In this document: piece by piece, positions 1-7,326 of the stretch | Position numbering within the stretch: the first letter of the stretch is position 1 | Layout of the letters: every line of letters starts with the position of its first letter | From: Candidatus Krumholzibacteriia bacterium | GTDB taxonomy: Bacteria; Krumholzibacteriota; Krumholzibacteriia; LZORAL124-64-63 | Assembly (NCBI GenBank): GCA_027056825.1 | Contig: JALUJS010000565.1 | Coordinates: 1-7,326 of the forward strand | DNA length: 7,326 nt | Direction of reading: 5' to 3' | Notes under the pieces: generated by a model | Told to the model about the DNA's origin: nothing | The model's database searches: none | Seen by the model: only the letters and a program-made list of their open reading frames with translations | Translations under genes and position numbers: made by a program

Positions 1-311
1 TCGCGGTCGCGGCCCGCCCCCACACGGTGGGCGGTGATGATCTGGGTCGCCACGTCCGCCCGCTTGAGGGTCATGGCCAGGGCCGAGAACAGCAGCGTGG
101 CCACCGCCACGGCCGCCAGCGGCGCCTCGCCCAGGCGGCCGACCATCAGGGTGTCCACCAGTCCCATGAGGGTCTGGGACAGGTTGGCCAGCACCACCGG
201 CATGGCCAGGCGGGTGATCACGCCGGCCAGGGCGCGCCGCGTCAGCGCGCCCAGGGGCGGGGCGGCGGGCGCCGCGCCGGTGGCCTCGTTGCCGACGGTC
301 TCAACCGGCAA
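1..311 (-). CDS. MATE family efflux transporter, N-terminal part (runs off left edge)
   Basis: Multidrug and toxin extrusion (MATE) proteins are inner-membrane antiporters that expel cationic drugs or metabolites using a Na+ or H+ gradient. About 103 codons are visible. The first helix has the family-typical stretch MPVVLANLSQTLMGLVDTLM followed by VGRLG (about residues 37-61 from the chosen start). A second hydrophobic helix, LAAVAVATLLFSALAM, follows (about 65-80), then a loop ending in AHRVGAGR as in NorM-like proteins. The rest of the roughly 450-residue protein lies outside the window. The start is uncertain. No ATG precedes the first helix; a TTG at 311 is used here, overlapping the end of pepA by 11 bases, and a GTG at 344 or 221 is also possible. 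None has a clear Shine-Dalgarno sequence. The overlap and shared strand suggest co-transcription and translational coupling with pepA. The family call is firm; the transported substrate cannot be told. Confidence 0.83.
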   Translation of the reverse strand, partial: MPVETVGNEATGAAPAAPPLGALTRRALAGVITRLAMPVVLANLSQTLMGLVDTLMVGRLGEAPLAAVAVATLLFSALAMTLKRADVATQIITAHRVGAGRDR

Positions 312-1839
312 GGATCTGCACCGTGCGGGCCAGCAGGCGCGCACCGAAGCCGGTGCCGCCGGCGGGATTGATGCCGCCGCCCTTGGCCTGGTAGGCCGGG
401 CCGGCGATGTCCAGGTGCGTCCACGAGGTCTCGTCGTCCACGAACGCGGACAGGAAGGCCGCGGCGGTCAGCGCCCCGCCTTCGCGGCCCCCGCCGATGT
501 TCTGCAGGTCCGCCCAGGTCCCCTTCATGATCTCCTTGTGCTCGTCCACCAGGGGCAGCGGCCAGACGCGCTCGAAGGTCTCGCCGCCGGCCTGCTCCAG
601 GGCGGTGATCATCTCGCCGCTGTTGCCCATGGCCCCGGCGAAGTGCTTGCCCAGGGCCACCACGCAGGCGCCCGTCAGCGTGGCCATGTCGAAGAGGAAA
701 TCGGGTTTGCCGCGGCCCGCGTACCACAGGCCGTCGGCCAGGATCAGCCGGCCCTCCGCGTCGGTGTTCAGGACCTCGACGGTCTTGCCGTTGGCCATGG
801 TGAGCACGTCAGCCGGCTTGATGGCTCCGCCGTCGGGCATGTTCTCGGCCGTCGGCACCACCACCTGCAGGTTCACCGGCAGCTTCAGGCGGGCGACCGC
901 CACCGCGGCGCCCAGCACGCCGGCGGCCCCGGCCATGTCGGCTTTCATCTCGTCCATGTTCGCCGAGGGTTTCAGGGAGATACCGCCCGAATCGAAGGTG
1001 ACGCCCTTGCCCACGAAGGCGAACTTCGGCGCCCTGGCGCTGCGCGAGCCGCGGTACTCCAGGACGATCATGCGGGGCGGATGGGCGCTGCCCTGTCCCA
1101 CGCCCAGCAGGCCGCCCATCTTCATCTTCTTCAACTCGGGCACCCCAAGCACCCTGCATTTGAGGCCCTCGCGGCGGGCCATGGCCCGGGCGCGGGCGGC
1201 CAGCAGGGCCGGAGTCAGCAGGTTGGGGGGCAGGTTCACCAGCTCGCGGGCGAACAGGCAGCCGGAGGTCAGCGCCTGGCCCTCCTTCAGACCCGCACGC
1301 AGGTCCGAGGCCGAGCAACCGTCCGCCAGCAGGGTCCAGGCGCGGGGCGTGCGCGGCTCCTTCTTGCCGGACTTCAACTCCCCCACCGGGGACAGGGCCA
1401 TCTCCGCGCCCTCGTGCCAGCAGCGCGACAGGGCCGCGTCATCGAACCCGGCCGGTTTCAGGGCGGAGGCGCGCACCGCCACCTGTGCGGCCTTCATGCC
1501 GCGGGCCTGCCTGGCCGCCGCGGCCGCGGCCTTGCGGATATCCTGCAGGCCGCAGTCATCGGCCTTGCCCATGCCCACCAGCAGGAACCAGCCCGCCTTC
1601 ACGCCGCCGCAGTGGACCGGCAGCGTCTTGCCGACCGCGCCGGTGAAACCGGCCGCCGTGATGATCCCGGCCAGGTCCGGATGACCGGCGCCCTTGCCGC
1701 GGTGGCGCGCAGGCGGCGGTCCCCCGGCGTCCTTCAGCAGGGCCCCGAGGTCGGCGGCGTCATCCTTCCGGAAAACGGGATAGACGATCAGGTCGGCGCG
1801 GATGTCCGCGAGGCTCGCGGTTGAAACGGACCACTTCAT
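301..1839 (-). CDS. pepA: Leucyl aminopeptidase (M17 family, PepA-like)
   Basis: This is a cytosolic di-metal aminopeptidase that removes N-terminal residues from peptides. In the family it forms hexamers and can also act as a DNA-binding regulator (E. coli PepA/XerB). The product is 512 residues, close to E. coli PepA (503). An N-terminal variable domain (about 1-165) is followed by the catalytic domain. The M17 signature NTDAEGRL is present at 358-365. The expected metal and catalytic residues are all present: K278 and D283 (in GKGVTFDSGG), K290, D301, D360, E362 and R364. They are uniformly 8 positions later than K270, D275, K282, D293, D352, E354 and R356 of E. coli PepA. The start at 1839 is chosen because AAGGAG lies 5 bases upstream; an in-frame ATG 30 bases earlier has no such signal. 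It is probably first in an operon with the downstream MATE gene. Nothing looks broken. Confidence 0.96.
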   Translation of the reverse strand: MKWSVSTASLADIRADLIVYPVFRKDDAADLGALLKDAGGPPPARHRGKGAGHPDLAGIITAAGFTGAVGKTLPVHCGGVKAGWFLLVGMGKADDCGLQDIRKAAAAAARQARGMKAAQVAVRASALKPAGFDDAALSRCWHEGAEMALSPVGELKSGKKEPRTPRAWTLLADGCSASDLRAGLKEGQALTSGCLFARELVNLPPNLLTPALLAARARAMARREGLKCRVLGVPELKKMKMGGLLGVGQGSAHPPRMIVLEYRGSRSARAPKFAFVGKGVTFDSGGISLKPSANMDEMKADMAGAAGVLGAAVAVARLKLPVNLQVVVPTAENMPDGGAIKPADVLTMANGKTVEVLNTDAEGRLILADGLWYAGRGKPDFLFDMATLTGACVVALGKHFAGAMGNSGEMITALEQAGGETFERVWPLPLVDEHKEIMKGTWADLQNIGGGREGGALTAAAFLSAFVDDETSWTHLDIAGPAYQAKGGGINPAGGTGFGARLLARTVQILAG

Positions 1840-1844
1840 GGTTG

Positions 1845-1850
1845 CTCCTT
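1845..1850 (-). promoter_or_regulatory. Ribosome binding site of pepA (decides the start)
   Basis: On the minus strand AAGGAG ends 5 bases before ATG at 1839. This is near-consensus Shine-Dalgarno with good spacing, and it argues against the upstream in-frame ATG at 1869. Confidence 0.85.
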
Positions 1851-1902
1851 GCGATATGTGGAAAGACACGGTTTGTCTGGTCGCGCATCAGTGTGCCGCG
1901 TC

Positions 1903-1930
1903 ATTCTAGCACCGCCCCGCATGAACGCAA
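1903..1930 (-). promoter_or_regulatory. Putative sigma70-type promoter for pepA
   Basis: On the minus strand TTGCGT (1930-1925) is separated by 16 bases from TAGAAT (1908-1903). The -10 box matches TATAAT at 5 of 6 positions and the -35 matches at 3 of 6. Transcription would begin near 1896, giving a leader of about 57 bases before pepA. This is prediction by eye only. It is supported by lying in the single divergent gap of the window and by mirroring the plus-strand promoter. Confidence 0.45.
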
Positions 1931-1937
1931 CGATTGC
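1927..1937. promoter_or_regulatory. Perfect dyad GCAA-CGA-TTGC between the divergent promoters
   Basis: An 11-base inverted repeat is centred at 1932, with each arm contributing the TTGC core of one of the two divergent -35 boxes. The two TAGAAT -10 boxes lie about equally far from this centre (1903-1908 and 1957-1962). It could be a binding site for a regulator acting on both genes, or simply a by-product of two facing -35 boxes. No regulator gene is present in the window to support the first reading. Confidence 0.4.
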
Positions 1938-1962
1938 CCCGCACGGCGCGCAACGGTAGAAT
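1934..1962 (+). promoter_or_regulatory. Putative sigma70-type promoter for the symporter operon
   Basis: TTGCCC (1934-1939) is separated by 17 bases from TAGAAT (1957-1962). The matches are 4 of 6 to the -35 and 5 of 6 to the -10 consensus, with ideal spacing. Transcription would start near 1969, about 35 bases before the symporter ATG. It is the best promoter candidate seen in the window, but unproven. Confidence 0.5.
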
Positions 1963-2003
1963 GGGCCCACCCGAAAGCATTGGCCCGCGACACCCTGGAG
2001 CCC

Positions 2004-3293
2004 ATGGACCTCAAACGCAACCTTCCCCTGCAGATCCTCGTGGCCCTGATCCTGGGCGCGGGCGCAGGCCTGTTATGGCCCAGGGGCCACGCCCTGCCGG
2101 GCGGGTTCGAGCCCTACGGTCTGTTCGACTTCCTCGGTTCCCTCTTCCTGCGCGCCCTGAAGATGGTGATCGTGCCGTTGATCACCGGCAGCATCATCAC
2201 CGGGGTGGCGGGCGCCGGTTCCGGGCGCGGCCTGGGCAGGCTGTTCACGCGCACCTTCGCCTGGTACGTCACCACCAGCCTCATCGCCATCCTGACGGGC
2301 CTGCTGCTGGTGAACCTCATCCAACCGGGCCTCAAGGGCGGCGTTCCGGTGGGACCCGAGTTGGGCCTGACCCTCCAGGACCCGTCGCTGGCGGCCCAGT
2401 TGCAGGACAAGAGCGCGGGCGACCTGGTGGGCATCATCCAGCGCATGGTGCCGGTCAATCCCGTGGCCGCGGCGGCCGAGGGGCAGATGCTGCCTTTGAT
2501 CTTCTTCTGCCTGCTGTTCGGCATCGCCATCGGAGGTCTGGGTCCCGAACACCGCGCCGCCCAGCTTCGCTTCTGGGAATCGCTGTTCGAGGTGATGATG
2601 GTGATCACCGGCTGGGTGATCATGACCGCGCCGGTGGGCATCTTCGGGCTGATGGCCAAGGTGACCGCCGGCAGCGGCTTTGCGGCCTTCGTGCCGCTGC
2701 TGAAGTACGGCGCCACCGTACTGGCGGCCCTGGTCATCCACGCCGTGGTGACCCTGCCGGTGCTGGTGCGCACGGTGGGCCGCCTGCCGGCCGGGCGCCA
2801 CGCCCGGAACATGCTGCCCGCCCTGCTGACGGCGTTCTCCACCCGCAGCAGTTCGGCCACCCTGCCGCTGACCATGGACCGCATCGAGAACGGCGCCGGC
2901 GTATCCAACCGCGTCACCAGCTTCGTGCTGCCCCTGGGCGCGACCATCAACATGGACGGCACCGCGCTGTACGAATGCGTGGCCGCCCTGTTCATCGCCC
3001 AGGCCTACGGGGTCCAGTTGGGTCTGGTCTCCCAGTTCGTGGTGGTGCTGACGGCCCTGCTGGCCAGCATCGGGGCCGCCGGCATCCCCGCCGCAGGCCT
3101 GGTGATGATCTCCATCATCCTCGATGCGGTGGGTCTGCCCCTGGAGGGCATCGCCCTGATCCTGGCCATCGACCCGGTGCTGGACATGTGCCGCACGGCG
3201 GTCAACGTGTGGAGCGACAGCTGCGGCGCCGTGGTGGTGGCCCGCAAGGAGGGCGAAACGGGAATCCTTGCCGATATTGACGGGGGGAAATGA
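2004..3293 (+). CDS. Glutamate/aspartate-type dicarboxylate:cation symporter (DAACS/SLC1 family)
   Basis: This inner-membrane carrier couples uptake of acidic amino acids or dicarboxylates to Na+ or H+. The 429 residues match the family's usual 400-450. Signatures appear in order. Hairpin HP1 has RSSSATLP (281-288), and helix TM7 has NMDGTALYE (316-324). Hairpin HP2 has GAAGIPAAG (357-365), and helix TM8 has DMCRTAVNVWSD (394-405). TM8 residues D394, R397, T398, N401 and D405 correspond to, and happen to share numbers with, the substrate- and cation-binding residues of archaeal GltPh. R397 favours an acidic substrate. NMDGTALYE resembles GltPh and eukaryotic EAATs more than DctA, so glutamate/aspartate is likelier than C4-dicarboxylates (inference). 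One oddity is a Cys at 396 where GltPh has Gly. The ATG at 2004 is chosen because it opens the conserved first helix; GGAG lies 3 bases upstream, a rather short spacing. A putative promoter lies just upstream. Confidence 0.94.
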   Translation: MDLKRNLPLQILVALILGAGAGLLWPRGHALPGGFEPYGLFDFLGSLFLRALKMVIVPLITGSIITGVAGAGSGRGLGRLFTRTFAWYVTTSLIAILTGLLLVNLIQPGLKGGVPVGPELGLTLQDPSLAAQLQDKSAGDLVGIIQRMVPVNPVAAAAEGQMLPLIFFCLLFGIAIGGLGPEHRAAQLRFWESLFEVMMVITGWVIMTAPVGIFGLMAKVTAGSGFAAFVPLLKYGATVLAALVIHAVVTLPVLVRTVGRLPAGRHARNMLPALLTAFSTRSSSATLPLTMDRIENGAGVSNRVTSFVLPLGATINMDGTALYECVAALFIAQAYGVQLGLVSQFVVVLTALLASIGAAGIPAAGLVMISIILDAVGLPLEGIALILAIDPVLDMCRTAVNVWSDSCGAVVVARKEGETGILADIDGGK

Positions 3294-3379
3294 CCACCCC
3301 CGCGCCGGGCGCCGAGGGCAACCCCCGCGGGAATCCTGCGTAACAGGGACGAACCCGGCCCACAGGAGCAGAAACGATC

Positions 3380-4057
3380 ATGAGGCCACCGCGGCAATCA
3401 CCATTTGCGAGCCAGGGCGGATCCGGCTTTACCGGAACCGGCCCCGGCGCCGGTCTGCAGCTTCCGCCCTGGGAGAGGCGTGACCGGTTCGGATTCCTCA
3501 ACGCCCTGTACATGACCGTCAAGGACGTGCTGCTGGCGCCCGGCCGCATGTTCGCCTGCATGCCCGCGGCCGCCGGCTGGCAGCAGCCGCTGTTGTTCGC
3601 CATCACCGTGGGCGCCATCGGCGCCTTCCTCGGGTGGCTGTGGGCCATGACCGGCAGTTCCCTGCAGATCCTGGTGCAGGAAAACCTGGGCCATGTCCTG
3701 CGCGGTCCCTTCTTCGCCTTTTTGGTCTTCGTGTTCAGTCCCGTGCTCGTCACCGTTTCCACGACCTTCCAGGCGGCGGTGATCCACGGAGCCCTCATGC
3801 TGCTGGGGGGCAACCGCCTGGGCTTCGAGGCCACATTCCGCGTGTGCGCCTACACCTCGGCCATCGGACTGCTGGCGGCCATCCCCCTGTGCGGCAACGT
3901 GCTGGCGGTGATTTGGGAAATCGTGGTCCTGATCATCGGGATCCGCGCCATCCACCAGGCCGAGCCCTGGCAGGCGGTCCTGGCGGTGCTGTTGCCCATG
4001 ATCCTCTGGTTTGGTATCATCGGGGGCAGCTTGGTCATGTTGATGGCCCTGACCTGA
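3380..4057 (+). CDS. YIP1 family membrane protein
   Basis: This is a predicted integral membrane protein of the Yip1 domain family. The eukaryotic members work in vesicle trafficking; the bacterial members have no settled function. The first 35 or so residues are polar and rich in Gly and Pro. They lead into PWERRDRFGFLNALYMTVKD and then LLAPGRMF, the family-typical entry into the domain. Hydrophobic segments lie at about 68-90, 109-135, 157-170, 172-190 and 199-224, fitting the usual five-helix arrangement. The segment ending IIGIRAIHQ (about 185-193) is also typical. The ATG at 3380 has AGGAG 11 bases upstream, a long but usable spacing. It follows the symporter by 86 bases with no clear terminator between them and precedes a DUF2752 gene by 64 bases, so the three may be one transcript. 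Family call good, biological role unknown. Confidence 0.8.
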   Translation: MRPPRQSPFASQGGSGFTGTGPGAGLQLPPWERRDRFGFLNALYMTVKDVLLAPGRMFACMPAAAGWQQPLLFAITVGAIGAFLGWLWAMTGSSLQILVQENLGHVLRGPFFAFLVFVFSPVLVTVSTTFQAAVIHGALMLLGGNRLGFEATFRVCAYTSAIGLLAAIPLCGNVLAVIWEIVVLIIGIRAIHQAEPWQAVLAVLLPMILWFGIIGGSLVMLMALT

Positions 4058-4121
4058 CCCGCATCATTGCCGCGCTCTGCGAAGCAGTCATGCAGGCAAT
4101 CTCCAGCCCACGCCGCCGGTC

Positions 4122-4532
4122 ATGCAATTTCGCCCGGAAAGCTCGCCCCTGCCGCGCCTGACACTGCTGGCCCTCGGCCTCATGGCCGCCATCGCCGCCA
4201 TGTTCGTCTCCCTGTTCAGCCGCCAGATCATCCATGGGGTCTACTGCCCCCTGCGCACCGCCACCGGGGTGCCCTGTCCCACCTGCGGCAGCACCCACGC
4301 CATCGTCTCCCTGCTGCACGGCCACCTCTTCGGCGCCCTCCGCTACAATCCCCTGACCACGGCGACGGCGGCGCTGTTCGCCGCGGCCTTCACCTGGGCG
4401 GCGGTCGCCTCGATATCCCCCCGCTGGCGGATCGTTCCCGTGCTTTCAGCCCTGGAAAAAAGGGCCATCCTCTACGGGACGGCCCTCCTGCTGCTGGCCA
4501 ACTGGTTCTACGAGGTCTGGCGCCTGATCTGA
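4122..4532 (+). CDS. DUF2752 family small membrane protein
   Basis: This 136-residue membrane protein belongs to an uncharacterised family. After a first hydrophobic helix (about 13-33) comes the cysteine-rich signature: CPLRTATGVPCPTCGSTHA, with Cys at 42, 52 and 55. It is followed by the second hallmark ALRYNPL (72-78), then helices at about 80-100 and 115-132. The usual form of the motif ends in a Thr-Arg pair; here it is Thr-His (58-59). The cysteines could bind a metal or form a disulfide, but no function is established. The ATG at 4122 is the first ATG, GTG or TTG available in this frame, yet has no clear Shine-Dalgarno. The next in-frame ATG falls inside the first helix. It sits downstream of the YIP1 gene and converges with the dehydrogenase gene, three bases separating the stops. 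Confidence 0.85.
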   Translation: MQFRPESSPLPRLTLLALGLMAAIAAMFVSLFSRQIIHGVYCPLRTATGVPCPTCGSTHAIVSLLHGHLFGALRYNPLTTATAALFAAAFTWAAVASISPRWRIVPVLSALEKRAILYGTALLLLANWFYEVWRLI

Positions 4533-4535
4533 CGG

Positions 4536-5681
<1,146 letters not shown>

Positions 5682-5686
5682 GGCAA

Positions 5687-5691
5687 CTCCC
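5687..5691 (-). promoter_or_regulatory. Ribosome binding site of the acyl-CoA dehydrogenase gene (decides the start)
   Basis: On the minus strand GGGAG lies 5 bases before ATG at 5681, supporting that start over the in-frame ATG at 5750. Confidence 0.75.
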
Positions 5692-5704
5692 GGATCAGCG
5701 GGTG

Positions 5705-5715
5705 AACGATTCGTT
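5705..5715. promoter_or_regulatory. Short perfect palindrome AACGA-T-TCGTT upstream of the dehydrogenase gene
   Basis: An 11-base inverted repeat lies 23 bases upstream of the dehydrogenase ATG, in the 109-base gap before the M14-like gene. Its position would suit an operator for a fatty-acid-responsive repressor, but it does not match the FadR or PsrA consensus as I know them. I could not find a convincing -10/-35 pair beside it. A chance occurrence in a gap this size is quite possible (roughly one in ten by simple expectation). Confidence 0.25.
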
Positions 5716-5754
5716 GGCGACTTGCCACCGGCAGGAGCCCGTGGATGCAACAGC

Positions 5755-5767
5755 CGGGATGCTCCCG
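5755..5767 (-). other. Small GC hairpin downstream of the M14-like gene
   Basis: Read on the minus strand, CGGGA-GCA-TCCCG forms a 5-bp stem with a 3-base loop, starting 24 bases past the stop codon at 5791. It could slow or end transcription between the M14-like gene and the dehydrogenase gene. There is no run of T after it, so it is not a standard intrinsic terminator. Confidence 0.25.
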
Positions 5768-5790
5768 CCTGCCGCGATATCAGCGCCGCG

Positions 5791-7326
5791 CTACCACGGC
5801 GCGGACCAGCGCGCGCCCAGGCCGGGGCCCAGCAGCAGCGCGTTGAGGAACATGCGCTCGGTGTCCTTCATCCAGCGCCGGTACACCGGAGGTCCGGCGA
5901 ACAGGATGACCTGACCCCGGCCCACCTGCTCGCGCACGGCGTAGGCGGTGCGCGCCATGCGCGCGGCCGCCTCGGGCCAAAGCAAGCCCCCCTGCTGGAG
6001 CCGGTCAAGGTCCGCGAAACGCGCCGCCACCGCGGCGGGGGGCCCGGCGACCATCACGTCGCCGCGGCCGAACCACACGCTGGCCGAGGTCCTCAGACCG
6101 AAGTTCAGCCAGTGCTCGGCGTCCAGTTCCACGGCCAGCAGCGCCCCCTGGGGCATGAAGCGGCGCAGGCGGGCGTCGGCCCGGCGCAGGTCCTCGGGCC
6201 CCGCCTTGGCCCGGCCCTCCGGCAGCACCGGTTTGAGCCACTCGGACATGGCCACCGGCTCGCCGGCCAGGGGCGTCCCCTGGGGAATATCCCGCAGGAA
6301 AGGCCGGGCGCCCGGGCCGAAGACCGGAGCCACGTCGTAGGGATCACCCGTCGGGCCGTTCTCGGCTCCGGGCCGCAGGCCCAGCGCCGACGGCCGGCCC
6401 GCGGCCTCGGCCAGCAGGGCCGTCAGGCTCCACACCGGGGGCGGGAAATCCTCCACGGCGTCGGCCCGGAAGCGGGTGCGCGTCAGTTCCGCCGCCGGGG
6501 ACGCCAGCAGCCGCGCGCCACCGCCCAGGCCCACCGCCGTACCCCCGGCGGTGATCCAGTTCTTCAGCCTGCCGAGCCCGTCCGGACCCAGGGCGTGGCG
6601 GTAGGTTTCCACCCCACCCATGACCGCCGGCAGGATGATGACGTTGTACCGGGACAGGTCCGTGCGGGCGAAGCGGCCGATATCCAGGGAGGTGAAACGC
6701 AGGTCCAGGTCCTGGTCCAGCAGATGCCACACGGCGCCGAAGTCGGTGGTGGAGACGGGCATGCCCGACAGGACCGCCACGCGGGGCGGCACCAGGACCG
6801 GGTACTCGGCCCCGCCCAGGTCGGGGCCGCTCTCGGCCCGCGCGGTGGTGACGGCCCGCCACTGCAGGCCGCTGCCGGGCAGGATGTCCGCCAGCACGGC
6901 GCGGGTGTCGGGGGGATTGCCCTCGGCCCGGACCACCAGCGCCCCCCGGTTCCAGCTGCGGCCGCCGATGGTCACGGGCTTGCGCGCCACGCGCACCGTC
7001 AGGCCCGCCTCCAGCATCCGGACCAGCACCGCCGGGGCGGCGTCCGGATCCCCGTCGATGATCACGCTGGTGAAATCAGCAGGCAACGCTGCGGCAGGCC
7101 CAGTTTCGGCCCCCTGCCAGGGCCGCCACTTCCCCTGCGGCTCCCGGTCGCTCCAGTAGGCTGGAACGCCCATGGCCAGGGGCACCGACCACGCCGTGGT
7201 CTCGTACAGGCGGCTGCCCTTGCCCTTTTCCAGGTACTGGCGTTCCTCGTGGAAGAATTCGCTGTCCATGGGCACGTGGGGATCGAGGATGACCCGCGCC
7301 AGGGCGGCGTTGGGCTGGTCCATACG
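5791..7326 (-). CDS. M14-type zinc carboxypeptidase-like protein, C-terminal part (runs off right edge)
   Basis: The reading frame is open to the right edge, so the start is outside; 511 residues are visible plus the stop. The family is recognised from RMDQPNAALARVILDPH at the edge and GSRLYETTAWSVPLAMGVPA soon after. These resemble the segment that follows the catalytic domain in large bacterial M14 peptidases. The C-terminal end, GQVILFAGPPVYRRW then MFLNALLLGP, is also typical. Zinc ligands and catalytic Glu of M14 would lie upstream and cannot be checked, so activity is unknown. Taking M at 7323 as residue 1, residues about 181-275 look like a class I glutamine-amidotransferase fold (VAVLSGMPVSTTDFGAVWHL ... 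YNVIILPAVMGG ... GGTAVGLGGGARLLA). There is Gly rather than Cys at the expected nucleophile turn, so this part is probably structural or binding. Such proteins are usually exported. It shares strand with the dehydrogenase gene 109 bases downstream. Family call by recall of sequence style, without an alignment. Confidence 0.7.
   Translation of the reverse strand, partial: RMDQPNAALARVILDPHVPMDSEFFHEERQYLEKGKGSRLYETTAWSVPLAMGVPAYWSDREPQGKWRPWQGAETGPAAALPADFTSVIIDGDPDAAPAVLVRMLEAGLTVRVARKPVTIGGRSWNRGALVVRAEGNPPDTRAVLADILPGSGLQWRAVTTARAESGPDLGGAEYPVLVPPRVAVLSGMPVSTTDFGAVWHLLDQDLDLRFTSLDIGRFARTDLSRYNVIILPAVMGGVETYRHALGPDGLGRLKNWITAGGTAVGLGGGARLLASPAAELTRTRFRADAVEDFPPPVWSLTALLAEAAGRPSALGLRPGAENGPTGDPYDVAPVFGPGARPFLRDIPQGTPLAGEPVAMSEWLKPVLPEGRAKAGPEDLRRADARLRRFMPQGALLAVELDAEHWLNFGLRTSASVWFGRGDVMVAGPPAAVAARFADLDRLQQGGLLWPEAAARMARTAYAVREQVGRGQVILFAGPPVYRRWMKDTERMFLNALLLGPGLGARWSAPW

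Noticed and set aside
34..1824. Very long open frame (596 codons) on the plus strand opposite pepA and the MATE gene.
   Set aside because: It is a low-complexity, Arg/Gly/Ala/His-rich antisense frame typical of GC-rich DNA. The opposite strand encodes an intact pepA with all catalytic residues.
1821..2003. A 61-codon N-terminal extension of the symporter in the same frame.
   Set aside because: It would overlap the start of pepA and cover both promoters. It shows no family similarity, and the conserved first helix starts right after the ATG at 2004.
3298..3331. GC-rich inverted repeats (CCCGCG/CGCGGG and GCGCC-G-GGCGC) after the symporter stop, as a possible terminator.
   Set aside because: The outer pair has a long loop, the inner one a single-base loop, and no T run follows. 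In such GC-rich DNA this is expected by chance.
4067..4161. Alternative small frames over the gap between the YIP1 and DUF2752 genes, including one starting at ATG 4090.
   Set aside because: They have no family features and composition typical of shadow frames. The DUF2752 frame explains the region.

Overview
This is a GC-rich, gene-dense bacterial chromosomal stretch with ordinary housekeeping and membrane genes. I see no phage, insertion sequence, CRISPR, tRNA or rRNA signal. The mix suggests a Gram-negative-type lineage of the Gemmatimonadota / candidate FCB-group / deltaproteobacterial kind, probably from environmental or metagenomic DNA. The clues are a large M14 carboxypeptidase-like protein, a YIP1-DUF2752 pair, a GltPh-like symporter and a SCAD-type acyl-CoA dehydrogenase. 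That placement is inference from gene style and is weak.

Layout, left to right. Positions 1-1839 (minus strand) hold leucyl aminopeptidase (pepA) followed by the first part of a MATE efflux transporter, whose likely start overlaps the end of pepA. Positions 1840-2003 are a divergent intergenic region in which two back-to-back sigma70-like promoters can be read around a small perfect dyad. Positions 2004-4532 (plus strand) hold a glutamate/aspartate-type cation symporter, a YIP1-family membrane protein and a small DUF2752 membrane protein. Positions 4536-7326 (minus strand) hold an acyl-CoA dehydrogenase. Upstream of it lies the C-terminal half of a long M14-type carboxypeptidase-like protein that runs off the right edge. 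The DUF2752 gene and the dehydrogenase converge with only three bases between their stop codons.

Functionally, several genes fit an amino-acid or peptide scavenging life style: an M14-like peptidase relative, a cytosolic aminopeptidase, an acidic amino-acid symporter and an acyl-CoA dehydrogenase for acyl-chain or branched amino-acid catabolism. This is a theme suggested by co-location, not a demonstrated pathway. I did not find a convincing previously undescribed system. The most interesting items are the symmetric divergent promoter, the substrate-site residue pattern of the symporter, the YIP1-DUF2752 pair, and the nucleophile-less amidotransferase-like region in the M14 protein.
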